This document shows, piece by piece, positions 8,448-15,503 of a DNA stretch of 64,000 bases. The notes below the pieces were generated by a model. It was not told the DNA's origin, ran no database searches, and saw only the letters and a program-made list of their open reading frames with translations. The stretch is from Flavobacterium sp. Leaf82 (lineage in GTDB: Bacteria > Bacteroidota > Bacteroidia > Flavobacteriales > Flavobacteriaceae). Position 1 is the stretch's first letter; each line of letters begins with the position of its first letter. The stretch spans positions 176,507-240,506 of the forward strand of contig NZ_LMMA01000035.1 in NCBI RefSeq assembly GCF_001422725.1, written 5' to 3'. Position numbers and translations under genes: made by a program.

Positions 8448-10448
8448 ATGATTCAGCTTAAAAAATATATAGCATTCGTTTTCTTCAGCATTTGTTTTAG
8501 TATTAATGCTCAAAACACCTATAAAAACTGGTCAGATATAATTCGTAAAAATGATGCAGTCTGGTTTGGTACAGATGAAGCAAAAAAAATAGCCGAAAAT
8601 GTTTTGCTTTACCAAAGAAACATTGGCGGATGGGCAAAAAACATCCAGATGCAAAATCCGCTAAATGAAACAGAAAAACAAAAGCTGATTGCATTAAAAA
8701 GTGACTTACATGAAATTACCACAGATAATGGAGCAACATCTCAGGAAATGCTTTTCATGTCAAAAATGTACGCACAGACTAAAGACGATCGTTATAAAGA
8801 ATCTTTTTTAAAAGGGCTAAATTACTTACTTGAAGCACAATATGACAACGGTGGATGGCCTCAGTTTTATCCATTAAAAAAAGGATACTACACACATATT
8901 ACCTATAATGATGATTCGATGGTAAATATCATGAACATCATGAAACAAGTGAGTGAACAAACAGATTTTTACAGCATAAAACCAACAAAGGAAATTGTAG
9001 AAAAAGCCAAAAAATCGTTTGATAAAGGAATAGATTGTATCTTAAAAACGCAATACAAACAAAACGGGGTTTTAACGGTTTGGTGCGCACAGCATGACGA
9101 ATTTACACTGGCTCCGGCAAATGCAAGAGCTTTTGAACTGGCGTCGCTTAGCGGATATGAATCTGCTAAAATTGTATTGCTACTAATGTCAATAGAGAAA
9201 CCATCAGCAGAAATAATTACGGCAGTTAAAAGTGCATACGCCTGGTTTGAAAAAACAAAAATAACCAATCTCGAAGAGAAAAGAGTACTGAATGATGCCG
9301 GAAAAATCATAGACAAAAAAATGATTCCTACCCAAAATGCAGCTCCTCTCTGGGCTAGATTTATGGAATTGGATAACAATGAACCATTCTTTTGTGATCG
9401 TGACGGAATCAAGAAAAAAACACTTGATGAAATTGGTGCTGAAAGACGAAACGGCTATTCATGGTATACAGATGCTCCTAAAGAAGTCCTGAAAAAATAT
9501 GCGGCATGGGCAATTAAAAACGGTACAAAAGTTCCCGATTCAGAAAAAAAAAATAGTAGTCTAATTACTGTTGCACAAGATGGTTCCGGAGATTTTACTA
9601 AAATTCAGGATGCTGTTTACGCGTGTCCCGCATTTCCTTATGAGAAAGTTACTATTTATGTCAAAAACGGAATCTATAACGAAAAAGTCCGAATTCCAGA
9701 ATGGAATACCAAGGTCGTTTTACAAGGAGAAAGCAAAGAACAAACAATTATAACTTTTGATGATAATTTCTCGAAAGTCGGTTTAGGGCGAAACAGTACT
9801 TTTTACACCCCAACGGTTTTAGTTGAAGCAGACGATTTTTCAGCTTCCAACTTAACCATTAAAAACACTTCAGGAGATAAAGGTCAGGCAATTGCATTAT
9901 CAGTTGTAGCAAATCGTGCTAAAATTTCAAACTGTAATATTTTAGGAAATCAGGATACTCTATACTTATCAGGAAAAGAAGCAAAACAATATTTTAAAGA
10001 TTGTTATATCGAAGGAACAACTGATTTTATTTTTGGAAGTGCGACGGCATTATTTGAAAATTGTGAAATTCACAGCATAAAAAGTTCTTATATCACAGCA
10101 GCTTCAACACCTCAGGATACAGCTTTTGGTTTTGTTTTTATAAATTGCAAACTTACAGCAGAACCTTTAGCAACAGCAGTTTATTTAGGAAGACCTTGGC
10201 GTATTTATGCTAAAACCGTTTATATAAATTGCGATATGGGAAAACATATCAAACCCGAAGGCTGGGAAAACTGGTCAAAACCTGAAGCCGAAAAGAATAC
10301 TTTCTATGCTGAATACAATTGTAAAGGCGAAGGATTTCAGCCTAAAAAAAGAGTAGTTTGGTCACACCAGCTTTCAAAGAAAGAAGCCCAAAAATATACT
10401 ATAGAAAATATTCTAAAAGATTCAATTTTAAATTGGTATTCGAAATAA
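8448..10448 (+). CDS. Bifunctional PL10 pectate lyase - CE8 pectin methylesterase
   Basis: A two-domain secreted pectinase of 666 aa. Residues about 25-355 are a PL10 lyase: NIGGWAKNIQ, GGWPQFYP, the TYNDDSM metal-binding region and ARAFELASLSG, which holds the conserved Arg. Residues about 370-666 are a CE8 methylesterase: ITVAQDGSGDFTKIQDAV start, GNQDTLYL (Asp about 503), TDFIFG (Asp about 526) and YLGRPWR (Arg about 582). CE8 removes methyl esters and PL10 then cleaves the exposed polygalacturonate by beta-elimination, so the fusion couples two sequential steps and feeds the upstream GH105 enzymes. The signal peptide ends at SINAQ. Confidence 0.94.
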   Translation: MIQLKKYIAFVFFSICFSINAQNTYKNWSDIIRKNDAVWFGTDEAKKIAENVLLYQRNIGGWAKNIQMQNPLNETEKQKLIALKSDLHEITTDNGATSQEMLFMSKMYAQTKDDRYKESFLKGLNYLLEAQYDNGGWPQFYPLKKGYYTHITYNDDSMVNIMNIMKQVSEQTDFYSIKPTKEIVEKAKKSFDKGIDCILKTQYKQNGVLTVWCAQHDEFTLAPANARAFELASLSGYESAKIVLLLMSIEKPSAEIITAVKSAYAWFEKTKITNLEEKRVLNDAGKIIDKKMIPTQNAAPLWARFMELDNNEPFFCDRDGIKKKTLDEIGAERRNGYSWYTDAPKEVLKKYAAWAIKNGTKVPDSEKKNSSLITVAQDGSGDFTKIQDAVYACPAFPYEKVTIYVKNGIYNEKVRIPEWNTKVVLQGESKEQTIITFDDNFSKVGLGRNSTFYTPTVLVEADDFSASNLTIKNTSGDKGQAIALSVVANRAKISNCNILGNQDTLYLSGKEAKQYFKDCYIEGTTDFIFGSATALFENCEIHSIKSSYITAASTPQDTAFGFVFINCKLTAEPLATAVYLGRPWRIYAKTVYINCDMGKHIKPEGWENWSKPEAEKNTFYAEYNCKGEGFQPKKRVVWSHQLSKKEAQKYTIENILKDSILNWYSK

Positions 10449-10642
10449 GAAAAAAAGGGCAAGCTGGGTTTATTTTGAAATAAAAAAATAATAGAAATGG
10501 CTCAATTTGCGCAACAATTTTCAGCTTCAGGTTTTTCAATGATGAAGCAAATTGATACAGTCTTGTTTTATAAAGTAAAAAAAGATCCGCGAAAACCAGT
10601 TCAATCCGTTAAAACCCGTGGGCAAAATATAAAAAAACAATT

Positions 10643-11992
10643 ATGAATTTTAAGTATCTTATTTTTCTGTTCGTTGCATGGACTTCTTTTGCTCAGCATA
10701 ACGAATTTCCATCAGCAAAAGTAGATTCTATTGTTAATAGAATTCAGCTTCCTGTGATTCCTTCGTATCAAATCAATGTTTTAAAATTGGGAGCTAAAGG
10801 AGATTCTGTAACGAATAATAAAGCTGCATTTGACAAGGCGATGGCACTGTGTAAAAAGAATAATGGCGGAACTATAATTGTACCCAAAGGCATTTATAAA
10901 ATTAATGGACCAATACATTTTGTTAGCAATGTCAATCTTAAAATAGAAAAAGGCGCAAAGATCAAATTCAGCGACAAACCAGAAGATTATTTACCAATGG
11001 TTTTAACCAGTTGGGAAGGTACAATGCTGTATAATTACAGTCCGTTAATCTATGCATATCAATGTACTAATATTGCCATAACAGGCGAAGGTACCATTGA
11101 CGGAGAAGGAGGAAAGACCTGGAAAAGTTTTAAAGCCAAAGAAACGGCAGGGAAGAATTTAAGCCGTGACATGAATCATAACAATACCCCGTTAAAAGAC
11201 AGAAAATTAGGCGACGGTTATTTTTTACGTCCGCAAATGATACAGTTTTTCAATTGTACCAATATTTTGGTCGAGAATATCCGCATAGAAAATTCCCCTT
11301 TTTGGTGTCTGCATTTACTAAAATCGCAAAGTATTACCGTTCGTGGAGTCAGTTATAAATCATTAAATTATAATAATGACGGAATCGATCCTGAATATGC
11401 AAAAGATGTTTTAATCGAAAATGTGACCTTTGATAATGGTGATGATAATGTCGCTATTAAGGCCGGAAGAGATCATGAAGGAAGAGCAAATTCAGCAACA
11501 CCAAGCGAAAATATAATCATAAGAAATTGTAATTTCAAAGGACTTCACGGCGTTGTAATAGGTAGTGAAATGTCAGCCGGAGTGCAAAATGTATATGTAG
11601 AAAATTGTAAAACAACTGGCTATTTAAAAAGAGGAATTTATTTAAAAACCAATGCCGACAGAGGTGGTTTTATCAAGAATATTTTTGTCCGGAACATCAA
11701 ACTCGATGAGGTAGAAGATTGCTTGTACATTACAGCTAATTACCACGGAGAAGGAAATGGTTTTCAGTCTGAAATATCAAATGTTTCTTTTTCGAATATA
11801 ACTTGTAATAAAGCTACAGCATCCGGAATTGTAATTCAGGGATTTCCAGAAAAGAAAATTCGTAATATCTCCTTAAACAATATTGATATTAAATGGGCAA
11901 AAAATGCAATTTCAAGCACAAATGCGGAAAATGTAATATTAAATGAAGTTTTTATAGGAGAAAAAGCCACAGTTCCATCAGCAGCAAAATAG
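10643..11992 (+). CDS. GH28 polygalacturonase family glycosidase
   Basis: A right-handed beta-helix GH28 enzyme of 449 aa with a signal peptide (ends SFAQ). The active-site signature is present in order: NNDGIDP (Asp about 246), GDDNVAIK (Asp-Asp about 267-268), HGVVIGSE (His about 302) and RGIYLK. The start is set by the signal peptide directly after ATG 10643. GH28 enzymes hydrolyse alpha-1,4-galacturonosyl bonds in homogalacturonan or the GalA-Rha backbone; which one applies here is not determinable. It lies downstream of the PL10-CE8 gene, with a non-coding 194-bp gap that carries a pseudo-reading frame. Confidence 0.92.
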   Translation: MNFKYLIFLFVAWTSFAQHNEFPSAKVDSIVNRIQLPVIPSYQINVLKLGAKGDSVTNNKAAFDKAMALCKKNNGGTIIVPKGIYKINGPIHFVSNVNLKIEKGAKIKFSDKPEDYLPMVLTSWEGTMLYNYSPLIYAYQCTNIAITGEGTIDGEGGKTWKSFKAKETAGKNLSRDMNHNNTPLKDRKLGDGYFLRPQMIQFFNCTNILVENIRIENSPFWCLHLLKSQSITVRGVSYKSLNYNNDGIDPEYAKDVLIENVTFDNGDDNVAIKAGRDHEGRANSATPSENIIIRNCNFKGLHGVVIGSEMSAGVQNVYVENCKTTGYLKRGIYLKTNADRGGFIKNIFVRNIKLDEVEDCLYITANYHGEGNGFQSEISNVSFSNITCNKATASGIVIQGFPEKKIRNISLNNIDIKWAKNAISSTNAENVILNEVFIGEKATVPSAAK

Positions 11993-12378
11993 TTTTTTTT
12001 AGGTTCTAAGGTCCTGAGGTTCTGAGTTGCTAAGTTAAATAAAGAAGATAAAAGCGACAAAGATTTTCCGTAGAGAGACACTGCAATGCATCTATTGTGG
12101 GTAAGAAGATTTTTCATAGAAGCACACTATAATGCGTCTAACATCGTAAAACACAATCTTGTTCATCCCATTTTCGCATTTTTGTCATCTTGAGGGACGA
12201 AAGATCAAACCCGGAACTCGTTAAAGCATCTACACAGATTCCTCCTCCAGAAAGATTCAGTGGTTCGGAAAAGGGCAAATAAGTAACTCGAAAAAAGAAA
12301 TAAAAGAAATAAAAATAACAGTGAAAATCTGTTTTAATCCGTAAGATCAGTGTGCTATTAATTAATCATATTATAAAA
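11993..12378. other. Gene-free 386-bp gap with dispersed repeats
   Basis: No credible coding sequence on either strand. It holds a TTTGTCATCTTGAGGGACGA phrase (about 12181), another AATCTG-type phrase (about 12320), and a run of GGTTCTAAGG / GGTTCTGAG direct repeats (12002-12030). No clear promoter is seen in front of the CE12 gene. Confidence 0.5.
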
Positions 12379-13122
12379 ATGAAATACTACATAATAACCC
12401 TTATGCTAATCGCTACAGCAAGTTTCGCGCAAAAAACAACATTATATACTATTGGAGACTCTACAATGGCAAATAAAAAAGATCCGGATCGCAACCCTGA
12501 ACACGGTTGGGCACAAGTTCTTCAGCCTTTTTTTAAAGACAATCTTATAGTCGAGAATAAGGCAGTAAATGGTAGAAGCACAAAAAGCTTTATTAATGAA
12601 AAGCGTTGGGATTCTATTTATAAAAAGCTTAAAAAAGGGGACTATGTCTTTATAGAATTTGGACATAATGACGAAAAAATAGAAGACTCAACACGATACA
12701 CCAATCCGCATACAAGCTATAGACATAATTTGATTCGGTTTGTAAAAGAAAGTCGCGAAAAAGGGGCAACCCCTATATTATTTACCTCTATCGCAAGACG
12801 CAATTTTAATGAAAAAGGAGTGTTGGTTCCAACACACGGAGACTATCCACTTGAAACCAGATTAGTAGCACAGGAATATAAAGTTGCTTTTATTGATCTT
12901 GAATATTACACAGAATTACTCGAACAATCTTTTGGACCTGAGAAATCAAAGCAATTACATTTACACTTTAAAGCAGGAGAAAATTCGTATTATGATAAAG
13001 ATAAAGCAGATGATACCCATTTATCTTTAAAAGGAGCAACTGCTATTGCACAGATTGTTGTAAATCAAATAAAAACGTTAGAAGATCCGAATGTTGGGAA
13101 ACTTAAAAAAAGTATAAAGTAA
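12379..13122 (+). CDS. CE12 rhamnogalacturonan acetylesterase (SGNH hydrolase)
   Basis: A single-domain SGNH esterase of the rhamnogalacturonan acetylesterase family. The blocks are GDSTMANK (nucleophile Ser28), GRSTKSF, FGHNDE (Asn97) and DDTHLS (Asp211/His214). I place the start at ATG 12379 rather than the upstream in-frame ATG 12352, because it begins a clean signal peptide (MKYYIITLMLIATASFAQ). It removes acetyl groups from GalA in RG-I, exposing the backbone to lyases and hydrolases. It is the last gene of the first plus-strand enzyme cluster. A homologous double-domain protein lies at 31473-32978. Confidence 0.9.
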   Translation: MKYYIITLMLIATASFAQKTTLYTIGDSTMANKKDPDRNPEHGWAQVLQPFFKDNLIVENKAVNGRSTKSFINEKRWDSIYKKLKKGDYVFIEFGHNDEKIEDSTRYTNPHTSYRHNLIRFVKESREKGATPILFTSIARRNFNEKGVLVPTHGDYPLETRLVAQEYKVAFIDLEYYTELLEQSFGPEKSKQLHLHFKAGENSYYDKDKADDTHLSLKGATAIAQIVVNQIKTLEDPNVGKLKKSIK

Positions 13123-13177
13123 AAAATCCATGGATTAGGATTTTCTCTAATTTAAAGAAAAACTAATCTATAAGTAA

Positions 13178-13244
13178 ATGTCTTATAGTGTAAGATTAAA
13201 AACTTTTAGAAGCTAATTAAGTCTGTATTGATCAATAAATTTGC
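13178..13244 (+). promoter_or_regulatory. Phased promoter element R1
   Basis: First of four related 67-bp elements. It begins ATGTCTTATA, has AAAAACTTTTA at positions 21-31, and ends with a TAAATTTG -7 box (13236-13243) plus C. No conserved -33 TTG is seen, so the upstream block may bind an activator. A terminator 84 bp further on suggests it drives a short RNA. Confidence 0.65.
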
Positions 13245-13249
13245 AATTG

Positions 13250-13358
13250 ATATTAAGAGTTGTTAGTAGGTTAATTGTTTTTTTTCTTAATATTCTATTT
13301 TAAATATTTTGATTATTTTTTTTAGAGAAAGAGAGAACTTAGGTTCTCTCTTTTTTTG
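13250..13358 (+). ncRNA. Predicted short RNA of about 108 nt from R1
   Basis: The interval runs from just past the R1 -7 box to a strong intrinsic terminator (stem GAGAGAAC 13331-13338, loop TTAG, GTTCTCTC, then seven T). I see no ORF with a plausible ribosome site inside. The start is inferred from the box, so the 5' end is uncertain by several bases. It shares a TTGTTAGTA segment with the predicted RNA from R3. Confidence 0.5.
13328..13358 (+). terminator. Intrinsic terminator of the R1 transcript
   Basis: Perfect 8-bp stem GAGAGAAC/GTTCTCTC, extendable with A-T pairs, tetraloop TTAG and a T7 tail. Confidence 0.85.
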
Positions 13359-13426
13359 TTTTGTATAAATATTAAGAGTTTTATTGAATAACTAAGTCTG
13401 AAGTTTTTTATTTCCTTAATTTAAAA

Positions 13427-13493
13427 ATGTCTTAATCTGTTATTTAAAAAACTTTTAAGAGTAATTATTGCAGCCATTTAGATGGAAATTTGA
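13427..13493 (+). promoter_or_regulatory. Phased promoter element R2
   Basis: Second copy of the 67-bp element: ATGTCTTAATCTG at its start, TTTAAAAAACTTTTA in the middle, and GAAATTTG as the -7 box at 13485-13492. The block-to-box distance is the same as in R1, R3 and R4. It reads toward the hairpin leader and the 34-aa ORF. Confidence 0.65.
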
Positions 13494-13549
13494 CTTAATT
13501 ATTTTAAGTGGATTTGATGAAAATTCATTACAAGATTTGCAGTTATTTT

Positions 13550-13650
13550 GTTGTTGTTTTAGGCAGTACAAAACATGTTTACAATTTATAGTAGGATAGA
13601 TGTTTTAGACAATGTTTTGTTTTTGGGACTCGTACTGCCTAATCAACAAC
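13550..13650 (+). ncRNA. Long stem-loop leader with alternative inner pairings
   Basis: The outer arms GTTGTTGTTTTAGGCAGTAC (13550-13569) and GTACTGCCTAATCAACAAC (13632-13650) are complementary apart from one bulge and one mismatch. Inside, AAAACAT (13570-13576) can pair with ATGTTTT at either 13600-13606 or 13612-13618, two mutually exclusive choices. It lies about 50 nt into the transcript expected from R2 and ends 43 nt before a small ORF. A cis-regulatory leader is one reading; a small palindromic mobile remnant is another, though I see no target-site duplication. Confidence 0.5.
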
Positions 13651-13693
13651 TACTTCGATATTGAGTATAGTAGAAATATAAAAAATAAGGAAA

Positions 13694-13798
13694 ATGAAAG
13701 AAGATCATAATTCTTTTTGGCACGGTACAAGAATAATGCTGTATAGCCTCATTTTTATTTTGTTGATTCTTAATGTAATCCAATTCTTTTTGAGATAA
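13694..13798 (+). CDS. 34-aa predicted single-span membrane peptide
   Basis: A short ORF, ATG 13694 to TAA 13796-13798. The N-terminal part is polar (MKEDHNSFWHGTRI) and is followed by a hydrophobic stretch MLYSLIFILLILNVIQFF and a final Leu-Arg. AAGGAAA directly ahead of the ATG could serve as a ribosome site. The clean amphipathic layout and the upstream R2 element with its hairpin argue for a real micro-protein. No family is recognised. Chance occurrence in AT-rich DNA remains possible. Confidence 0.5.
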   Translation: MKEDHNSFWHGTRIMLYSLIFILLILNVIQFFLR

Positions 13799-14087
13799 TC
13801 TTTAAGTTAAATTGTTTAGAATCATACATATTACATAACATCTCTTTCTATGTTATAGAGTAGTTTCTTTTGTAGTAAAGTACAAAGCTTTTATAGCATT
13901 AATCATTATATGTTTTCGTGCTTTTTACTCATTTTTAATTCTTCCCTTGATATAACGCTTTCAAATGTTTATGTTATTGATTTAAAATAACAAACTAAAC
14001 TATTTCACATTCTTTAAAAGGTATTTTTAGGATTTATATTTTTGAAATATTTAAGTTGAATTAGTTAAAAAGATTTAGTTCTAAATC

Positions 14088-14154
14088 ATGTCTTAATCTA
14101 ATACTTTAAAAACATTTAAAGGTCACGAACATTGTTTTAAATCCAGAAATTTGC
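14088..14154 (+). promoter_or_regulatory. Phased promoter element R3
   Basis: Third copy: ATGTCTTAATCTA, then TTTAAAAACATTTA, and a GAAATTTG -7 box at 14146-14153 at the same spacing as the other copies. A terminator follows about 75 bp later. Confidence 0.65.
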
Positions 14155-14159
14155 ACTTG

Positions 14160-14250
14160 AAGATTTGTAAATGATTTTCACATAAACGATTTCATTTGGT
14201 TGTGATAATTTGTTAGTAAATGAGGAAACTACGGTTTCCTCATTTTTATT
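14160..14250 (+). ncRNA. Predicted short RNA of about 90 nt from R3
   Basis: It extends from the expected start after R3 to a strong terminator whose perfect stem ATGAGGAAAC/GTTTCCTCAT (14220-14229, 14234-14243) has a TACG tetraloop and a T-rich tail. No ORF with a plausible start is contained. It shares the upstream element and a TTGTTAGTA segment with the R1 RNA, but otherwise differs. The exact 5' end is an inference. Confidence 0.5.
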
Positions 14251-14251
14251 T
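14218..14251 (+). terminator. Intrinsic terminator of the R3 transcript
   Basis: Perfect 10-bp stem closing a TACG tetraloop, followed by TTTTTATTT. Confidence 0.85.
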
Positions 14252-14458
14252 AGGACAATTAGGTTTTTAAATGCACGGTTAATTTAAAAACTCTACTTAG
14301 ACTTTTTAAATCTTAAGTGCTATAATTAGTTTTGCCTGCTATTACAACACTATTTATTATTCCTCAACAGATAATTTATCGTTCTGCTTTTTTCAATTCA
14401 AATCTCTAAAACTGAACCGAAGAGCTCTTTACTTCTAAAACTATTTACCGCAAAAGGA

Positions 14459-14525
14459 ATGTCTTAATCTACAAGTTTAAAAACTTTTACGGGCAAAAAA
14501 AAGTTGGCTTTAACTAGACCTTTGC
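14459..14525 (+). promoter_or_regulatory. Phased promoter element R4 (promoter of the 14623 gene)
   Basis: Fourth copy: ATGTCTTAATCTA, TTTAAAAACTTTTA and a GACCTTTG -7 box at 14517-14524. It lies about 100 bp before the ATG at 14623, which implies a 5' leader of roughly 90 nt. Of the four copies it is the only one directly upstream of a conventional-length gene. Confidence 0.65.
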
Positions 14526-14622
14526 ATCCTAAAACTGAGGTGTTTTAAATTGATTTTTATGTATTCGCCTGAAAGTTAGATTAATATAGTTAAAATAAAT
14601 AATAACCCATAATATTAAAGTT

Positions 14623-14982
14623 ATGAAGAATAAATTACTCCCATTATTTGTTGTGCTAGGTTTAGGTAGTTTTTCAGCTTACTCGCAAGTAGGTATTGGG
14701 ACAAATAATCCTGATCCTTCAGCGCAATTACATGTTCAGGCTACAACTAGAGGTGTTTTAATTCCTAATGTTGAGTTAACGAATACTACATCTGTTAGCC
14801 CAATTAATAATCCTGAAGGTCCTGCTGAAAGCTTATTAGTTTTTAATACAAAAGCTATAAATGATGTTACTCCTGGTTATTACTACTGGTATAAAGGTAA
14901 ATGGAATAGAATGGCTCTTGCTGGCGAAAGTTCAGGAAACGCAGGAATTACTGGTGGAAACGGAGCACCGGGAACACGATAA
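14623..14982 (+). CDS. Small secreted protein with the VGIGTNNPDPSAQLHV surface-protein N-terminal module
   Basis: A 119-aa protein with a signal peptide (ends SAYSQ) and the module VGIGTNNPDPSAQLHVQATT..GVLIPNV. That module usually opens much longer Bacteroidota surface or fibre-like proteins. Here the protein stops just after a Gly-rich collagen-like beginning (GITGGNGAPGTR), so it looks like a truncated or minimal version. The next frame does not restore a collagen-like continuation, so a simple frameshift is not evident. It is expressed from R4 and is followed 19 bp later by an unrelated cytoplasmic ORF. Function unknown. Confidence 0.7.
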   Translation: MKNKLLPLFVVLGLGSFSAYSQVGIGTNNPDPSAQLHVQATTRGVLIPNVELTNTTSVSPINNPEGPAESLLVFNTKAINDVTPGYYYWYKGKWNRMALAGESSGNAGITGGNGAPGTR

Positions 14983-15001
14983 TAAAGGAATTTTTCTAAA
15001 A

Positions 15002-15400
15002 ATGTTTAAAAGGAATTTCAGATCTGAATTTGATTTTTTTGAAAATTCATTCCTGACTGAAAATGAAAACGAATCAGCAAAATTTGATCGTTCTATATTT
15101 GTTATTTATGATAAGTTTGAATTGATGCAGTTTCTGAGATTAGAAGAAAAAGGTTCAAATGTTTTGTTGTGTTTGTTTAATAAACAATTATATGACAGTT
15201 TGATTTTTTTAGAAGAAATTAAAAATTTTGCCCTATTAGAAGGTTCCAAAAACAGAAGTGAATTAATAGCAGAATTGAAACGATATTTTAATACAAAATA
15301 CGATTCAGGATCACAGATGTCCAGTCTGAATTTTCCCAACCCGAATGCTGTTTCATCACAGTTTAATAATTTTTATAAGTCATTGTTTTTCATGATGTAG
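15002..15400 (+). CDS. Uncharacterised 132-aa cytoplasmic protein
   Basis: I place the start at ATG 15002 (MFKRNFRSEF), preceded by AAAGGAAT. The longer frame from 14861 would overlap the upstream gene and begins with an implausible leader. No signal peptide or membrane span is seen. The predicted alternation of hydrophobic strands (RSIFVIYDK, NVLLCLF, NFALLEGS) with helices (LYDSLIFLEE, RSELIAELKRYF) loosely resembles a shortened receiver-like alpha/beta fold, but the phospho-acceptor Asp pattern is not evident. The family is not recognised. It probably shares the R4 transcript with the secreted protein. Confidence 0.6.
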   Translation: MFKRNFRSEFDFFENSFLTENENESAKFDRSIFVIYDKFELMQFLRLEEKGSNVLLCLFNKQLYDSLIFLEEIKNFALLEGSKNRSELIAELKRYFNTKYDSGSQMSSLNFPNPNAVSSQFNNFYKSLFFMM

Positions 15401-15430
15401 TTTGTTTATAAAATAAGTTGTGATTTGTAA

Positions 15431-15478
15431 TAAAAAAAGTAGCCTACATAAATAATCGTGTAGGCTACTTTTTTTTTG
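15431..15478. terminator. Bidirectional terminator between convergent genes
   Basis: Long perfect stem AAAAAGTAGCCTACA/TGTAGGCTACTTTTT with A and T tails on either side. It serves the plus-strand 15002 gene and the minus-strand GH105 that ends at 15504. Confidence 0.9.
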
Positions 15479-15503
15479 GGTAATAAATAATTACCGGAAT
15501 AAT

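Noticed and set aside
10497..10646. 49-codon ORF between PL10-CE8 and GH28 overlapping the GH28 start
   Set aside because: Half of it is a dispersed non-coding phrase (GATCCGCG..AACCCGTGGG) similar to one at about 42540, and the residue composition is not protein-like.
13518..13592. 24-codon ORF inside the R2 leader
   Set aside because: It overlaps the left arm of the hairpin and has an ordinary hydrophobic composition; I cannot separate it from chance.
14271..14334. Possible fifth copy of the R element with a TAGTTTTG box
   Set aside because: The upstream ATGTCTTA word is lost and the block-to-box distance is 48 bp instead of 45, so it fails the geometry that defines the other four.
14861..15001. 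N-terminal extension of the 132-aa ORF
   Set aside because: It overlaps the 14623 gene in another frame, and the ATG at 15002 has a better ribosome-site context.
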